Origin: an uncultured bacterium
GTDB lineage: Bacteria; Myxococcota_A; Bradymonadia; UBA7976; VGTA01
Reading direction: 5' to 3'
Assembly: GCA_943788935.1 (NCBI GenBank)
Contig: CALSSE010000005.1
Span: 310,001 to 374,000, forward strand
Length of the DNA: 64,000 nucleotides
Shown: positions 37,301-45,196 of the stretch, in pieces
Layout of the letters: the number at the start of each line of letters is the position of its first letter
How positions within the stretch are numbered: position 1 is the first letter of the stretch
Notes under the pieces: generated by a model
Told to the model about the DNA's origin: nothing
What the model saw: only the letters and a program-made list of their open reading frames with translations
Databases searched by the model: none
Made by a program: the position numbers and the translations under genes

Positions 37301-38188
37301 ATCCGTAGCCTTGCTAAGGGAAAGAGGGGGGTACAACATCTCAATACCCAAGCGACGGCCTTTAAGCTCTTAGCGATGAGAGATTATGTCAAAGTAAGAG
37401 AGACTGACACTCCTAATATGCGCGTTGAGCTCTCTTTAATTCAACGTCATCAAGGTAAACAAGGTCAGTCCTTATGGTCTACACATGATATCAAAGGAGC
37501 TGACTCTCCTCCCATTCATGTTCAGCGTAAAGCGACCCTCGGCGACCAAAGCGTTCCCAATACTCAGAGAGGTCATCAACCAACGCTTGAGGGCTTGAGT
37601 ATTAAAGCGACCGGTCAAGGTCGTTTGTATTTCCATCATCACATCAAACGATATCCACAGACGATCCAACGAGACGCTAAAGACCGCGGTTTCGATTTAA
37701 AGCGAAGCTATCGTTTGAAGGTTCCTGCAAATGCGTCTGACGACCACCTCAGAGCGATTTTTAATCCTAAATTAACGAATCTTCAGAAGAGGGCTCTTCA
37801 GCCTGAGACCCTCAGTTATCAGCTCGGCGATCTCGTGGAGGTCACCTTAACTCTTCAAGTTCATGACCCAGCGTCATATATCGTGATTAATGACCCCCTC
37901 CCCTCCACTTTTGAGATCGTTGATCCCTCGCTGAAAGGAGCGAGTCTTACCGGTCCCAAAGGAGCCTCTGATTATAATCACTTTGATCATATTGAGCTCA
38001 GAGATGACAGAGTTCTTATGTTCGCTGATCAACTCAGCGCCGGAAAGTACACCTTACGCTATCTCGTTCGAGCGACGACCGCTGGTCGATTCGTAAGGCC
38101 CGCTGCGATCGTAGAAGAGATGTATGCCCCTGACCATGCCGGCCGAAGCGATGGGGGATACTTGTGGGTTCAACCCGCTAAAGAGTAG
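31382..38188 (+). CDS. Very large bacterial alpha-2-macroglobulin with thioester
   Basis: This protease-trapping protein has 2268 residues, longer than most bacterial macroglobulins (about 1500-1900). GAGGTC lies before the ATG. The signal region ends near AIAQKS, with no lipobox. Macroglobulin-type beta domains make up the N-terminal two-thirds (RSMVFVPKKRWSYSTRYTLSL, LLWSDRGIYRPGDTVYMGG, VWALDLAVARLTNYQLP). FFIGSAIVDHSGKVKLVRTLPDDLTTFQLFAVAI is the typical A2M core. The thioester motif is C1734-L-E-Q1737 in YPYGCLEQRSS, so it should couple covalently to trapped proteases. The C terminus has PLPSTFEIVDPSL and AAIVEEMYAPDHAGRS, also typical. Bacterial A2M is often beside pbpC; here no PBP1C is adjacent. 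It probably protects the envelope from foreign proteases. Confidence 0.93.
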   Translation: MIDDKVTIKRFPFCSTVYFITGLSVPHVLFIAPLIIASLLSYEAIAQKSTPEEVEHSEMKQKTGVRDLLIDAPKLHESYHYKPDTHPQTPAVSAPLLDEPQGPKSSGSAGSAASTQMKVNSEAPPPLEVVAELPSYIYNRLVVRWNQQIISPLNKGNTPDLNVSISPKVEGQWRWQGTRSMVFVPKKRWSYSTRYTLSLKGPMRATSGASLDAQFELKDQFTTKRNRVASASLHSIVTEDGQPHLSWRDDLVERSIIRLCLKQEVDAPPPISLIKLWRVEQKTLVEPIKIAYIDNHRLVNQHRPYGSKVCYGLKVMEEISPFSDYLFKVSPGLSSTEGPLTSKQVFEREFSSEPRLKLKDTRINRQQVSLRFNRAVQGLKVHYNTLILPVGINPNQQEFVDLIQHRLNSSPDINQASVKKALEKSSRYHVLDHSAKPSDKVTVWIKPGQVRLSAQNVLTRKSITKLSKRDDHGGQWLEIKSGNPDLGSVSWETMPQFLTVEQLNLPTYNLADYGLDNLCLQWHPLTVQRIAELDLLYALDRDKAQELTLPREGEELCINLFDPLYRYRNRRFPTVPYRFAVRGSPTAWSFNQDSDTKTANTTTRQGPDASSQAPPSKPPISDANKVIISRPQSLSSTQVIKPCKDPQDPCRFQPSPWKSFYQWGRERPSLASGSGPHIYLLNQKWHWIPKEENISFSSYRGQKSPRGDSFSQQRSLVQATRYGLLSKLSAHQGHVWVWDLLSHQSVAGAEVNVYISGGAKVATVLTNNHGVAKFSINQELLHAAKEKLESDKKRSNKTIRFYISAAYKGDHALVTSEYMHEVRDRDYWSSNRMYYNSSERPWSISRPKRTGLLWSDRGIYRPGDTVYMGGVIAQVIGGVVKPLRQQSCQASLIDDEGKTVDHSEIKSSSLGTTHAELKIPSKHRLGHYQLSLKCQRAGGQSDTWQHDVRVAEFRRPTFKLDAHSDQRVSLSDQELKIKVQARYLYGAPMNNKRWSLYLNGTEYRYAPSAKISYHRPSDPTGERLGLIDLSQFHFGPDQRSSWGDSEVNFVLDTHYPQYTRYTSFNYQFDSFSGRLDSGGEATQSLTPKISGELPYRLIASWSVSDSDNQVLSANQSVIIFPKSGYIGLHSPSGEYQESQRPLSVEAIWVDPLHNRLGSPQDIEVGLYHVKWSRIALKDEVGRERVENQRQIIKVGECTLKSLSTPQRCAISSSYSGEHIWVAKATDDRGQETLTVKSVYTYGGHGASWRQEEGQEVKLRLTSQTPKIGDHLGIIIESPYEEAEAWITVEREEVIYSQRARVTPSQMIKIPISEEMGPNAWVKVILTRPRTSLPYLRPQIQGPSLLASKGGKDPLLIDFDKPNSFDLGRPVELYGSHEIHVALTPAELSVDIKTDQNQKRPGESLTMEVSLKDINDAPVNGEVFVWALDLAVARLTNYQLPQLLKTLHGDRNNLVNTFSHLNNLVSHYTLGNKGNPVGGGGDEEGGDEPKPRGNFKATPFFIGSAIVDHSGKVKLVRTLPDDLTTFQLFAVAISERAETPSEQSLLRVGQDIAQVTVNLPLMIRPAMPRTLTVGDRFNAGAVVSSLLTESSLLRVEFELSGPIKPLGETSRSVTAPAQDNVVTHAPYLITGLGEVQVKLTLYRGDKIEDIVTETVTVKAPAEAESFAERGELVAQPADQAQAHLIDFRTSSDSIAGDQDLLVPMIPAELSVDLGVSVVNMLFGEMVGLLEYPYGCLEQRSSKALPFALSKALKLPIKYSAQLSNKETDPSDHKAVIREHLKVMGTMQRSSGGMSYWPNRQSKIHKWASAYAYLVMRELENSGYPVEFVDLDRLGRFLSLARLRGTKLERGEYHVRSDIAALVTFISSEYRTPLFALEERLLTKGENLGLTGKLLLASSLGGRIGYPSKGARQEAAKRVYKDAMLSFIFDGDQVQLKRGPSSWAWWSFDSPERKLALALMATLRVDPNSDLILPLIRSLAKGKRGVQHLNTQATAFKLLAMRDYVKVRETDTPNMRVELSLIQRHQGKQGQSLWSTHDIKGADSPPIHVQRKATLGDQSVPNTQRGHQPTLEGLSIKATGQGRLYFHHHIKRYPQTIQRDAKDRGFDLKRSYRLKVPANASDDHLRAIFNPKLTNLQKRALQPETLSYQLGDLVEVTLTLQVHDPASYIVINDPLPSTFEIVDPSLKGASLTGPKGASDYNHFDHIELRDDRVLMFADQLSAGKYTLRYLVRATTAGRFVRPAAIVEEMYAPDHAGRSDGGYLWVQPAKE

Positions 38189-38308
38189 ATCAAGTTTAGG
38201 TAGAAGCCAGAGGGGCAAATATTCGAGGCTTCCCTTTGTATCCATAGGGTGTTAGGGTCAAATATCATCATATTTGATCACATCTTCAAAGGATTTGGTG
38301 AATCACCC

Positions 38309-39271
38309 ATGAAGACTCAGGACCCCGCGTCGCTACGCGTCTCTCTCTTCTTGAGAGGTCTGGCTCTAATGCTTGATTTAGGTCTATTTTCCGGGCTTGG
38401 ATTGGCCCTGATAAGCGGCATGAATTATTTTATTTTTCAGGTCATTGGGAGCAGCGGTGCTAGCTTCAATGCGACCCTAGTCTCTTTTCCTCTCGTCATG
38501 CTCTATTTCCTCTACTTCTCATCTGAGCTTATGATGAAAAAGACTCTAGGGAAGCAACTGCTCGGCATTGAGATCCGAGCCGAGAAGGGGATGAAGCCCT
38601 CAAGTGAAGCGCTCTTTAAGCGGTTTGTGATTAAGCATGGCTGGGTCGCTTTTATTTTTCTAGGCTATATCACTGAGGTCGCTGCTCTGACATGGACGAG
38701 CTATGCATGGCTCATCATCATTGCGTTCGGTACATTGGGGGCTTTAGGCAAAGAGAAGCAGGCCTTCCATGATAGCTTCGCCAAGCTAGCGGTCTTCCCG
38801 ACGAAAGCACCTAAAGCTGACCTCTCTACCCTCTCCAAAGGCAAAACCGAGGTAGAGCTCGCAGAAGAGAGACAAAATACAACTCAAGAGCAAGGGACGA
38901 GCAACGCTATTAAGCGAACTGCGAGGGCGACTCTTACCAAGCGAGACTTCCCATGCGCTGTTGAGCTACAAGTCTATGTACGCGACTCTGACGATATTGA
39001 AGAGCAAATCTATAGCTCTTTCGCCCAACATATTCCTAATATTCACCCCAATCAAGTGAAGCTCTCAGACAAGAAGAAAGGGAGCTATCGAATCTGCCGA
39101 GTCGTGATGCAATTTGAGTCTCCGATACAAATGGAAGCCAGCTATAACTCACTCGCTAAGCTACCCAATGTCGTGACCACCATTACTGTAAAGTCAGTAA
39201 TGGTCGCTGGAGGAAAAGGTAAAAAAGGGAAAGCTAAAGAGCTCCTTAAAGCTCAAGCGAGCCTCAGCTAA
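38309..39271 (+). CDS. RDD membrane protein fused to a YbeD (DUF493)-like domain
   Basis: This protein has 320 residues when started at the ATG at 38309; a GTG at 38249 is open but has no ribosome-binding site. Residues about 10-180 form an RDD-type membrane domain with four or so helices (LALMLDLGLFSGLGLALISG, KKTLGKQLLGIEIRAEKG, AFHDSFAKLAVF). A charged linker follows, and then residues about 215-305 match YbeD/DUF493: FPCAVELQVYVRDSDDIEEQI, QHIPNIHPNQVKLSDKKKGSYRICRVVMQFES, MEASYNSLAKLPNVV. These align well in order with E. coli YbeD. The YbeD fold is ACT-like and is normally a small free protein. The fusion suggests a soluble regulatory or sensor part on a membrane protein. Function is unknown. 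Confidence 0.85.
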   Translation: MKTQDPASLRVSLFLRGLALMLDLGLFSGLGLALISGMNYFIFQVIGSSGASFNATLVSFPLVMLYFLYFSSELMMKKTLGKQLLGIEIRAEKGMKPSSEALFKRFVIKHGWVAFIFLGYITEVAALTWTSYAWLIIIAFGTLGALGKEKQAFHDSFAKLAVFPTKAPKADLSTLSKGKTEVELAEERQNTTQEQGTSNAIKRTARATLTKRDFPCAVELQVYVRDSDDIEEQIYSSFAQHIPNIHPNQVKLSDKKKGSYRICRVVMQFESPIQMEASYNSLAKLPNVVTTITVKSVMVAGGKGKKGKAKELLKAQASLS

Positions 39272-39321
39272 CCTCCGACACCATAAACTTCCAAAGAGTC
39301 TGAACGATGGAGTAAGAGAAA

Positions 39322-40221
39322 ATGCCTTTATCACCATTGTCTCCTAGTGTTGGGAGAGGCCTTAATTTATTTAGAACGCTTAAAGGTGTAGTTGCTCTCT
39401 CGGTCACCATGAGCCTCTTATTAGTGTGCAACCTCTTACAAATAATTAGCGCTCTATGCCTTCCCATCTCTCGTGCACTCGTAAGAGTGCTTAACCGATG
39501 GATCGGTGGTTTTTGGTGGACGACTTGTGATCTTCTCGCGCTCTGGTGGGGTGTCGACATTCCCATTGAGGGCTCATCGCTCCCTCAAAAAGAGAACGTG
39601 ATGGTCATCGCTAATCATCAAGCGATGACCGACATCAACACCCTCTTTCGCCTCGCTCGACAACAGGGACGAATCGGTGATCTCAAGTGGTTTGTTAAAG
39701 ATATCATCAAATATATTCCCGGCGTGGGCTGGGGGATGATCTTTCTAGATTGTATCTTTCTCAAAAGAGACTGGAAGCGAGATAAGGAGAGGCTCTATAA
39801 ACAGCTCTCTCGATTTCAAGAGGAGCAGATCCCGATCTGGACCCTATCTTTTGTTGAGGGGACGAGAATCAGACCCCATAAGCATGAGGCGAGCATAGAG
39901 TATGCTCAAGCCCAAGGCATTGAGCATCTAGAGCATCTCTTACTCCCACGTACTAAGGGTTTTTGTCTCACCCTCGATGCTCTTCGAGGTCACCTAGACG
40001 CAGTCTATGATACCACCATTGGCTATGTAGATGGCGTACCCTCATTATGGCAATGGTGTCGAGGAGACGTTCGTAAAGTCGCGCTTCATGTGCGTCGCTT
40101 CCCGATCTCTGAGCTGCCTAACGATGAAGAGGAGCTTAAAGATTGGCTAAAAGTCCGATGGCGAGAGAAGGATGAGCTGCTCTCATATTTTTATACCCAT
40201 GGTGTATGGCCTCAGAGCTAA
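39322..40221 (+). CDS. 1-acyl-glycerol-3-phosphate acyltransferase-like (PlsC family)
   Basis: This membrane acyltransferase has 299 residues. An N-terminal hydrophobic segment (VVALSVTMSLLLVCNLLQIISALCLPI) precedes the LPLAT core. The catalytic HX4D motif is N98-HQAMT-D104, and the acceptor motif is FVEGTR with E179, in place of FPEGTR. LPRTKGF is the third conserved block. The pattern, with the late GYVDG segment and a long C-terminal part, is closer to the eukaryote-like AGPAT/LCLAT group than to small bacterial PlsC. It would acylate lysophospholipids in membrane synthesis or repair. It has no obvious operon partner besides the upstream RDD-YbeD gene, 50 bases away. Confidence 0.88.
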   Translation: MPLSPLSPSVGRGLNLFRTLKGVVALSVTMSLLLVCNLLQIISALCLPISRALVRVLNRWIGGFWWTTCDLLALWWGVDIPIEGSSLPQKENVMVIANHQAMTDINTLFRLARQQGRIGDLKWFVKDIIKYIPGVGWGMIFLDCIFLKRDWKRDKERLYKQLSRFQEEQIPIWTLSFVEGTRIRPHKHEASIEYAQAQGIEHLEHLLLPRTKGFCLTLDALRGHLDAVYDTTIGYVDGVPSLWQWCRGDVRKVALHVRRFPISELPNDEEELKDWLKVRWREKDELLSYFYTHGVWPQS

Positions 40222-40238
40222 ACTCTACAGGAGCAGCT

Positions 40239-41264
40239 TCAAGGCAGAGTCAGCTTCATCGTCAGTTTACGCTGAGCCTCTAGGTCCTTAGTCTCTGCTT
40301 CTGGGTCGACGATGAGCATCGCCTCGCTTAGTCGCTGCGGTAAGTCACCTAAGTCATCTTGACGCTCTTGAACTCTCTGAGCGTTCACAAACATACCACG
40401 CGCCGAGCCGCTAGTGATCACTTGGCCTTCTTTAAGCCCCTCCACTCGCAGGATGAAATCAGCAGCGGCAAGTAGCCTAGACTCTGCGCTCTCTAGACGA
40501 TTAGGGGTCACCCTCAAGAGCCCTATTTCAGAGAGTCCAAACCCTTTTAACCCTCGTGTCCATATAGCCCATGATTGATCCTTGAGCTGAACTCTCTCAT
40601 AACTGAGGTGGTCTCGGGTGAGATATTGGTTTATTTTTTTCATTAGACCGCATCGCCTTTGAGAGGGGTTCACCCAAGTAGGTGCAGGATACTGCTCAGT
40701 CACTCGCTCTCCCTCTACAGCCTCAGGAGTCTGTATTGCCTTAGAGACAGCGACCGCTATATTATATAATTCAACGACGCCTGCTCCGCTTCCCCCCTTA
40801 CATCGAAGTTTCATCATCGCCTTCGACCCACGGAGTCGGTCCATAGGTTCTCGCTTCAGCTGCTCTTGGCATTGACTCGTTCGCTCGACTCGAGACGACT
40901 CTAGCGCTTGATTTACCTTGAGCCACTCCGTCACACACTGACCTTCCTCAACAGAGATCTGATACCGCCCCTCACTCCCATTGCTCTCTGCGAGAACACC
41001 AGTCGCCGCTAACGTTACCTCAATACGACTAAGAGGTGGCGCCTCTTCACTCTGACTCCATAGCTCATGGACAGTCTTAAAGGTCTTAGGCGCTTGACCT
41101 CCTCCTCCTCCGGCTTTTGTGTAGTCGATTAACTTAACCACTCCCGACCATCGCTCAACCTGCTTAACGGGTTGTGGTGGAGGTGACGAGGCACAAGCGT
41201 TGAGTAGGGAGCTGACACCCAAAACAAGCGAGAGAGATTGGACTCTAAGACAAGAAGTGAACAT
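40239..41264 (-). CDS. Lipoprotein, unknown function
   Basis: This exported protein has 341 residues, with lipobox LNAC and Cys 24 as anchor. The mature part begins ASSPPPQPVKQVERWSG and contains four isolated cysteines (GQCVTEW, TSQCQEQ, LRCKGG, RRCGLM) that may form disulfides. No family is recognised. It converges on the acyltransferase gene with 17 bases between them. Confidence 0.75.
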   Translation of the reverse strand: MFTSCLRVQSLSLVLGVSSLLNACASSPPPQPVKQVERWSGVVKLIDYTKAGGGGGQAPKTFKTVHELWSQSEEAPPLSRIEVTLAATGVLAESNGSEGRYQISVEEGQCVTEWLKVNQALESSRVERTSQCQEQLKREPMDRLRGSKAMMKLRCKGGSGAGVVELYNIAVAVSKAIQTPEAVEGERVTEQYPAPTWVNPSQRRCGLMKKINQYLTRDHLSYERVQLKDQSWAIWTRGLKGFGLSEIGLLRVTPNRLESAESRLLAAADFILRVEGLKEGQVITSGSARGMFVNAQRVQERQDDLGDLPQRLSEAMLIVDPEAETKDLEAQRKLTMKLTLP

Positions 41265-41498
41265 GATATGGTTACCCTAAGTTATCTTTATATTATGAAG
41301 AGCCGTTAATGGTATATACAGTGTATTCAATGATCAACGCTGAAACTCGATGTCAATGTACCTATGATCTCTTTAGAGTGACTATAACTATAGGGCGAAT
41401 TAGAGATTCTCCTGTATCAGCGACATGATTGATCTTATGACCTGTAAATGTGACTTTGTTATACTCTCCATCGCTTCTCTAAGAAAGTATCATAGACT

Positions 41499-43325
41499 GT
41501 GAATAGCTCTCCCCAAACAGATAAAACTCAGTCTTTAGATGATCACTCTCCACCATGGATGATCCGCTCGGCCACTGAACAAGAACAAAGTGAGGCTGTT
41601 CACCTTGGTCGACAGCTCGACACCCACCCACTGATCCCCCATCTCCTCAAGCAACGCGGTGTCTATACAATTGAAGAGATGAAACACTTCCTCCTCGCTC
41701 CGCTACAAGATTTACCAGATCCTGAGTTATTGCTAGACTGTGACCTCGCCGCTCGAAGGTTACTTGATGCGGTACATCATCATGAGAAGATCGTGATTTA
41801 TGGTGATTATGATGTTGATGGAGTGACGAGCTCTTCTCTGATGTGGCGATACTTTAAGGAGTCCTTTAACGCTGAACTCAGCGTCTATATCCCCCAACGT
41901 CTCAAAGAGGGATATGGGCTCAATAAAGAGGCGATCACTCACCTCGCAGATCACGGAACACAGCTCCTAGTCACCGTTGATAATGGTTCTTCAGCGATCG
42001 CAGAGGTACAACACGCTAAAGAGCTCGGCCTTGATGTCATCATCATCGACCATCATGTTGTCTCTGATCCAGAGCCATCGGCGTTCGCTCACCTCAACCC
42101 TCATCGCCAATCTTGCCCTTATCCAGATAAGCGTCTCGCTGCTGTAGGTGTTGCATTTATGCTCCTCATCCACCTCCGGCGTCTCACTCAAGATGACGCT
42201 CGTTTCGCGGACGCAAAACGAGTCAACCTCTCTCATCTACTCGACATTGTAGCCGTAGGCACGGTCGCGGATGTCGCTCAACTCAAAGGGGTCAATCGCG
42301 CGCTCGTCAAAGCAGGGATCAACACCGCGCGCGCTCATCCAAGGGCAGGGTTGATCGCTCTTTCAGAGATCAGCAAGTGCCAACTTCATCAGCTCACGGC
42401 CCGTGATATTGGTTATCAGCTCGGCCCTCGTCTGAACGCGGCAGGTCGTATCGATGATGCTCGCTGTGGATTCAAGCTCCTCATCAGCGATCATCCCCAT
42501 GAAACAAGAAGTTTGGCCGCTCATGTTGAGCAACACAATCAAGAGCGCCGAGCGATTCAAGAGCAAATTCAGCGGGAGGCGATGAGTCAAGCTGAGCGCT
42601 TCGCTCAAGACTCAGTGATCATCGTCGCCTCTCCCAAATGGCACCACGGTGTCGTGGGGATCGTCGCTTCAAGGATCGTAGAGCGTTTCCATCGCCCGAC
42701 GATTGTTCTCGGCGGTGATGATACTCACGGAGAGATGAGGCTTAAAGGGAGCGCGCGGAGCGTCCCTCACTTAAACCTCAAAGCGGCCTTAGATGTGTGC
42801 GCCGATTACCTGATCACCTATGGTGGTCATGCCGCGGCTGCCGGTATGAGTCTCAAGTTAGACGCGCTTGATCACTTTCGTGCGGCGCTGAACACCGCCG
42901 TCAGTAACGCTTCTCCTGAGCTCCTCACCATCCCGCCCCTCATCGCTGATGCTGAAGTTGGACTGCATGAAGTCAGCGCTGCATTCCTAGATCAAATCGC
43001 TCTTTTAGAGCCACTCGGTCATGGTAATCAAGCCCCCCTCTTCTTTACTCGTGCAGTGCGCGCTCGATCGAGTACCATGAGTCATGGTAAGCATCTGAAG
43101 CTCCATTTTGACCTCCCTCCTCAACTTCCATCTGAGGCCATTGGTTGGGGGATGGGTGATCAAGAACACCTCTGCAATGGTCCGATAGACCTATGTTACC
43201 AACCAAAATGGGACAGCTTTAGAGGTATCCGTAAAATCGTGCTTATGCTCAAGGGAATCCGCACCCATCACCCCTCTGGACCTGTAATTTTCACCACCAC
43301 CGAAACAGATGCGGGTGGGAACTAA
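41499..43325 (+). CDS. recJ: Single-stranded-DNA-specific exonuclease RecJ
   Basis: This 5'-3' single-strand exonuclease acts in recombination and mismatch or gap repair and has 608 residues. DHH-domain motifs are intact: YGDYDVDGVTSSSLM with D103, D105 and D107, VTVDNGSS, and IIDHH with D184, H185 and H186. The DHHA1 domain has YGGHAAAAGM at about residue 442. A C-terminal OB-like domain follows (LGHGNQAPLFF, KHLKLHF). The GTG at 41499 is the furthest start but has only a poor AAGAAAG before it; an ATG at 41559 is the next option. Length fits RecJ. Confidence 0.95.
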   Translation: MNSSPQTDKTQSLDDHSPPWMIRSATEQEQSEAVHLGRQLDTHPLIPHLLKQRGVYTIEEMKHFLLAPLQDLPDPELLLDCDLAARRLLDAVHHHEKIVIYGDYDVDGVTSSSLMWRYFKESFNAELSVYIPQRLKEGYGLNKEAITHLADHGTQLLVTVDNGSSAIAEVQHAKELGLDVIIIDHHVVSDPEPSAFAHLNPHRQSCPYPDKRLAAVGVAFMLLIHLRRLTQDDARFADAKRVNLSHLLDIVAVGTVADVAQLKGVNRALVKAGINTARAHPRAGLIALSEISKCQLHQLTARDIGYQLGPRLNAAGRIDDARCGFKLLISDHPHETRSLAAHVEQHNQERRAIQEQIQREAMSQAERFAQDSVIIVASPKWHHGVVGIVASRIVERFHRPTIVLGGDDTHGEMRLKGSARSVPHLNLKAALDVCADYLITYGGHAAAAGMSLKLDALDHFRAALNTAVSNASPELLTIPPLIADAEVGLHEVSAAFLDQIALLEPLGHGNQAPLFFTRAVRARSSTMSHGKHLKLHFDLPPQLPSEAIGWGMGDQEHLCNGPIDLCYQPKWDSFRGIRKIVLMLKGIRTHHPSGPVIFTTTETDAGGN

Positions 43326-43398
43326 ATACATATAATGAAAAATCGACTGCAAAGTTTATTCAAGCGTCTAAGAGACTCAAGCCACTAAACAACAATAT

Positions 43399-43438
43399 CG
43401 CTGAATACATAGAGAGATCGCTGGATACATAGAGAGAT
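43399..43438 (+). repeat. 20-bp direct repeat, 2 copies
   Basis: The unit CGCTG(A/G)ATACATAGAGAGAT occurs twice end to end, just upstream of the small membrane protein gene. One base differs between copies. It may be a recent slippage duplication. Confidence 0.9.
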
Positions 43439-43447
43439 GACTGAGAG

Positions 43448-43825
43448 ATGAGCGCTAAAGACCAAGGCCATGTCGATGAAGATCAAACCGTTCTCGACCA
43501 TGATGACCCACCACATCCACCGAACTCTTCGTCGAACCCGTCCAGGCGTCGGACGAGGCAGACTCTCCCTCGGAGCGCTTCTCATCATCCGCTCATCGGC
43601 ATGATCAACGCCGCAATTCTCGCCATTGGTCTTACAGTCATCCTCGCCAGTCGTTGTGATGAGCCAACAACCACTAGCGATCAATCCGGTTGGCTTGACT
43701 CTTTGATTACGCCCAAAGATCTGCATCTCCCCAAGAGTGTCACCGATGTACTTCAAGATCGAGAGGAGAACACTCCTCTAGACAAAGGAGCGAGCGAGCG
43801 CGCGCTTGACCCTGAGTCTAAATGA
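43448..43825 (+). CDS. Small single-pass membrane protein, unknown function
   Basis: This 125-residue protein has a polar, Pro/Arg-rich N terminus, one hydrophobic helix at about residues 48-68 (PLIGMINAAILAIGLTVILASRC), and a polar tail. No family is recognised. It overlaps the phosphoesterase gene by four bases (ATGA), which argues that it is real and coupled to that gene. A GAGAG stands before the ATG. A leftward frame over the same bases has no such support. Confidence 0.6.
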   Translation: MSAKDQGHVDEDQTVLDHDDPPHPPNSSSNPSRRRTRQTLPRSASHHPLIGMINAAILAIGLTVILASRCDEPTTTSDQSGWLDSLITPKDLHLPKSVTDVLQDREENTPLDKGASERALDPESK

Positions 43826-45027
43826 GAATAAAGACACCCTCTCAAGTTAGCGCAGAAGTTCGCGTAAAAGTTAATGTAGTGATCGCTCATCTTAAGCGAG
43901 CTATGATCACTTCTCGATGGCAGCGAACTTTCTTGTGGATTACCATCGCTCTGCTCCCCTTTTTCACCGCTCTTAACCCCTCCCATTACCTCTTGTCTTC
44001 TCCTCAGCTCTTGTCCTCTCTTGAGATCAGCCACTCTTCCGCTGATTCACCTACGCTATGGCCTACTTTAGCCGCTTCTCCTCTCCCCCTTTTGACTGAG
44101 ATGAGCACAGCGATAGCTCAGCGCTCTAATTATAGGAACAGTCAAAAGAGAGAAGAGACACTCGCAGTGATTGGTGACACTCGAGCGACTCGGTCTTCTT
44201 TAGGCCCCTCTTCGAGATGGCCTAGCCTTGTATGGTCTATTCTGAGAGATGAGCCGAGCGCCCTCCTTCATCTCGGAGATTGGGTCAAAGATGGTAAGAG
44301 TCAACATGAATGGAACGCCGTCTTAAAGAGCTTAACGCTGCTTAAAGGGCTTCAGCTTCTTAATGTGAAAGGGAATCATGATCGTGGAGGTCATTTTGAA
44401 GCGCTCTCCTTCAGCTCTCCCCCTCATCCGCTAATTCGAATCAGTAGAGTAGGCCCGATACTGCTTTTTCTCTTAAATAGTGAAGCCACAGATGAAGACG
44501 CTAAAACCGCCGTAGATAGTCTCTTAGCCGACCTTGAGTCTCTATCGAGCGAGTGGTCTCTCCGCGCTCAAAAAGCTCAGGGGATCTTATTTCGAGTATG
44601 GGCACAACATCGTCCATTGTGGTCGGGTGGGAACCATGGGACTGACCAACGCCAGTGGAAGAGGTGGTTAGTTCCTGCTCTTGAGCGACTTAATATTGAT
44701 CTCATGCTCGCCGGTCATGACCATGATTATGAGCGCTTCTGTCCTAGTCTCGGTATAGATAAGGAACGACGGTGCGATCGCCATGGAATCACCTATATTG
44801 TTAGTGGCGGAGGGGCCAGTGTCACCGTTCCCCTCCCAGACCTTGCTTGGCGTGAACGACCTCAGCAGCGCCACCAAAACCAATCTCAACGAGTACACTT
44901 TAGCGATAGCCCTCATCATCTCACGATTAAGGTGTTAAATGATCATTTAGTTATCCAAGCGTGGGGAACAACTCATTATGGACAGAGAGAGCTATTCGAC
45001 GAACACAATATCCCCGCTCGAGATTAA
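43822..45027 (+). CDS. Membrane-anchored calcineurin-like metallophosphoesterase
   Basis: This 401-residue protein has a probable TM helix at about residues 37-50 (TFLWITIALLPFFTAL), then a phosphoesterase domain. Motifs in order are AVIGDTR with D119 (family GDxH; the His is Arg), LHLGDW with D153, KGNHD with N185 and H186, AQHRPLW, and LAGHDHDYERF. The remaining metal ligands are all present. GDTR in place of GDxH is known in some families of this fold. The product is probably exported or faces the periplasm. It is coupled to the small membrane protein in front of it. The substrate is unknown. Confidence 0.88.
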   Translation: MRIKTPSQVSAEVRVKVNVVIAHLKRAMITSRWQRTFLWITIALLPFFTALNPSHYLLSSPQLLSSLEISHSSADSPTLWPTLAASPLPLLTEMSTAIAQRSNYRNSQKREETLAVIGDTRATRSSLGPSSRWPSLVWSILRDEPSALLHLGDWVKDGKSQHEWNAVLKSLTLLKGLQLLNVKGNHDRGGHFEALSFSSPPHPLIRISRVGPILLFLLNSEATDEDAKTAVDSLLADLESLSSEWSLRAQKAQGILFRVWAQHRPLWSGGNHGTDQRQWKRWLVPALERLNIDLMLAGHDHDYERFCPSLGIDKERRCDRHGITYIVSGGGASVTVPLPDLAWRERPQQRHQNQSQRVHFSDSPHHLTIKVLNDHLVIQAWGTTHYGQRELFDEHNIPARD

Positions 45028-45054
45028 CCTCTCTCTGTCATCTCTAGACTAAAT

Positions 45055-45071
45055 AGCGAGTTTACCTCGCT
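45055..45071 (+). terminator. Short hairpin after the phosphoesterase gene
   Basis: AGCGAG (45055-45060), a 5-base loop, then CTCGCT (45066-45071) form a perfect 6-base stem 28 bases after the stop codon. Only two T residues follow, so it would be a weak factor-independent terminator. Confidence 0.3.
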
Positions 45072-45196
45072 TGATCAGTTCATCTGCGGGAGATCATGTG
45101 ATATAGGCTATGAATAAAGAATCATAATAAGCGACTCAAAACCCACGTTTGTATAATCTCTAAACGAGTTAATAGAGAGATTCGGGAGTAGATTGA

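Noticed and set aside
38203..38232. Possible terminator GAAGCC ... GGCTTC after the macroglobulin gene
   Set aside because: The stem is only 6 bases, the loop is 18 bases, and there is no T-run, so it is too weak to call.
43385..43756. Leftward frame of 123 codons over the small membrane protein gene
   Set aside because: The rightward frame has ATGA coupling to the phosphoesterase gene and a clear TM helix; the leftward frame has no supporting features.
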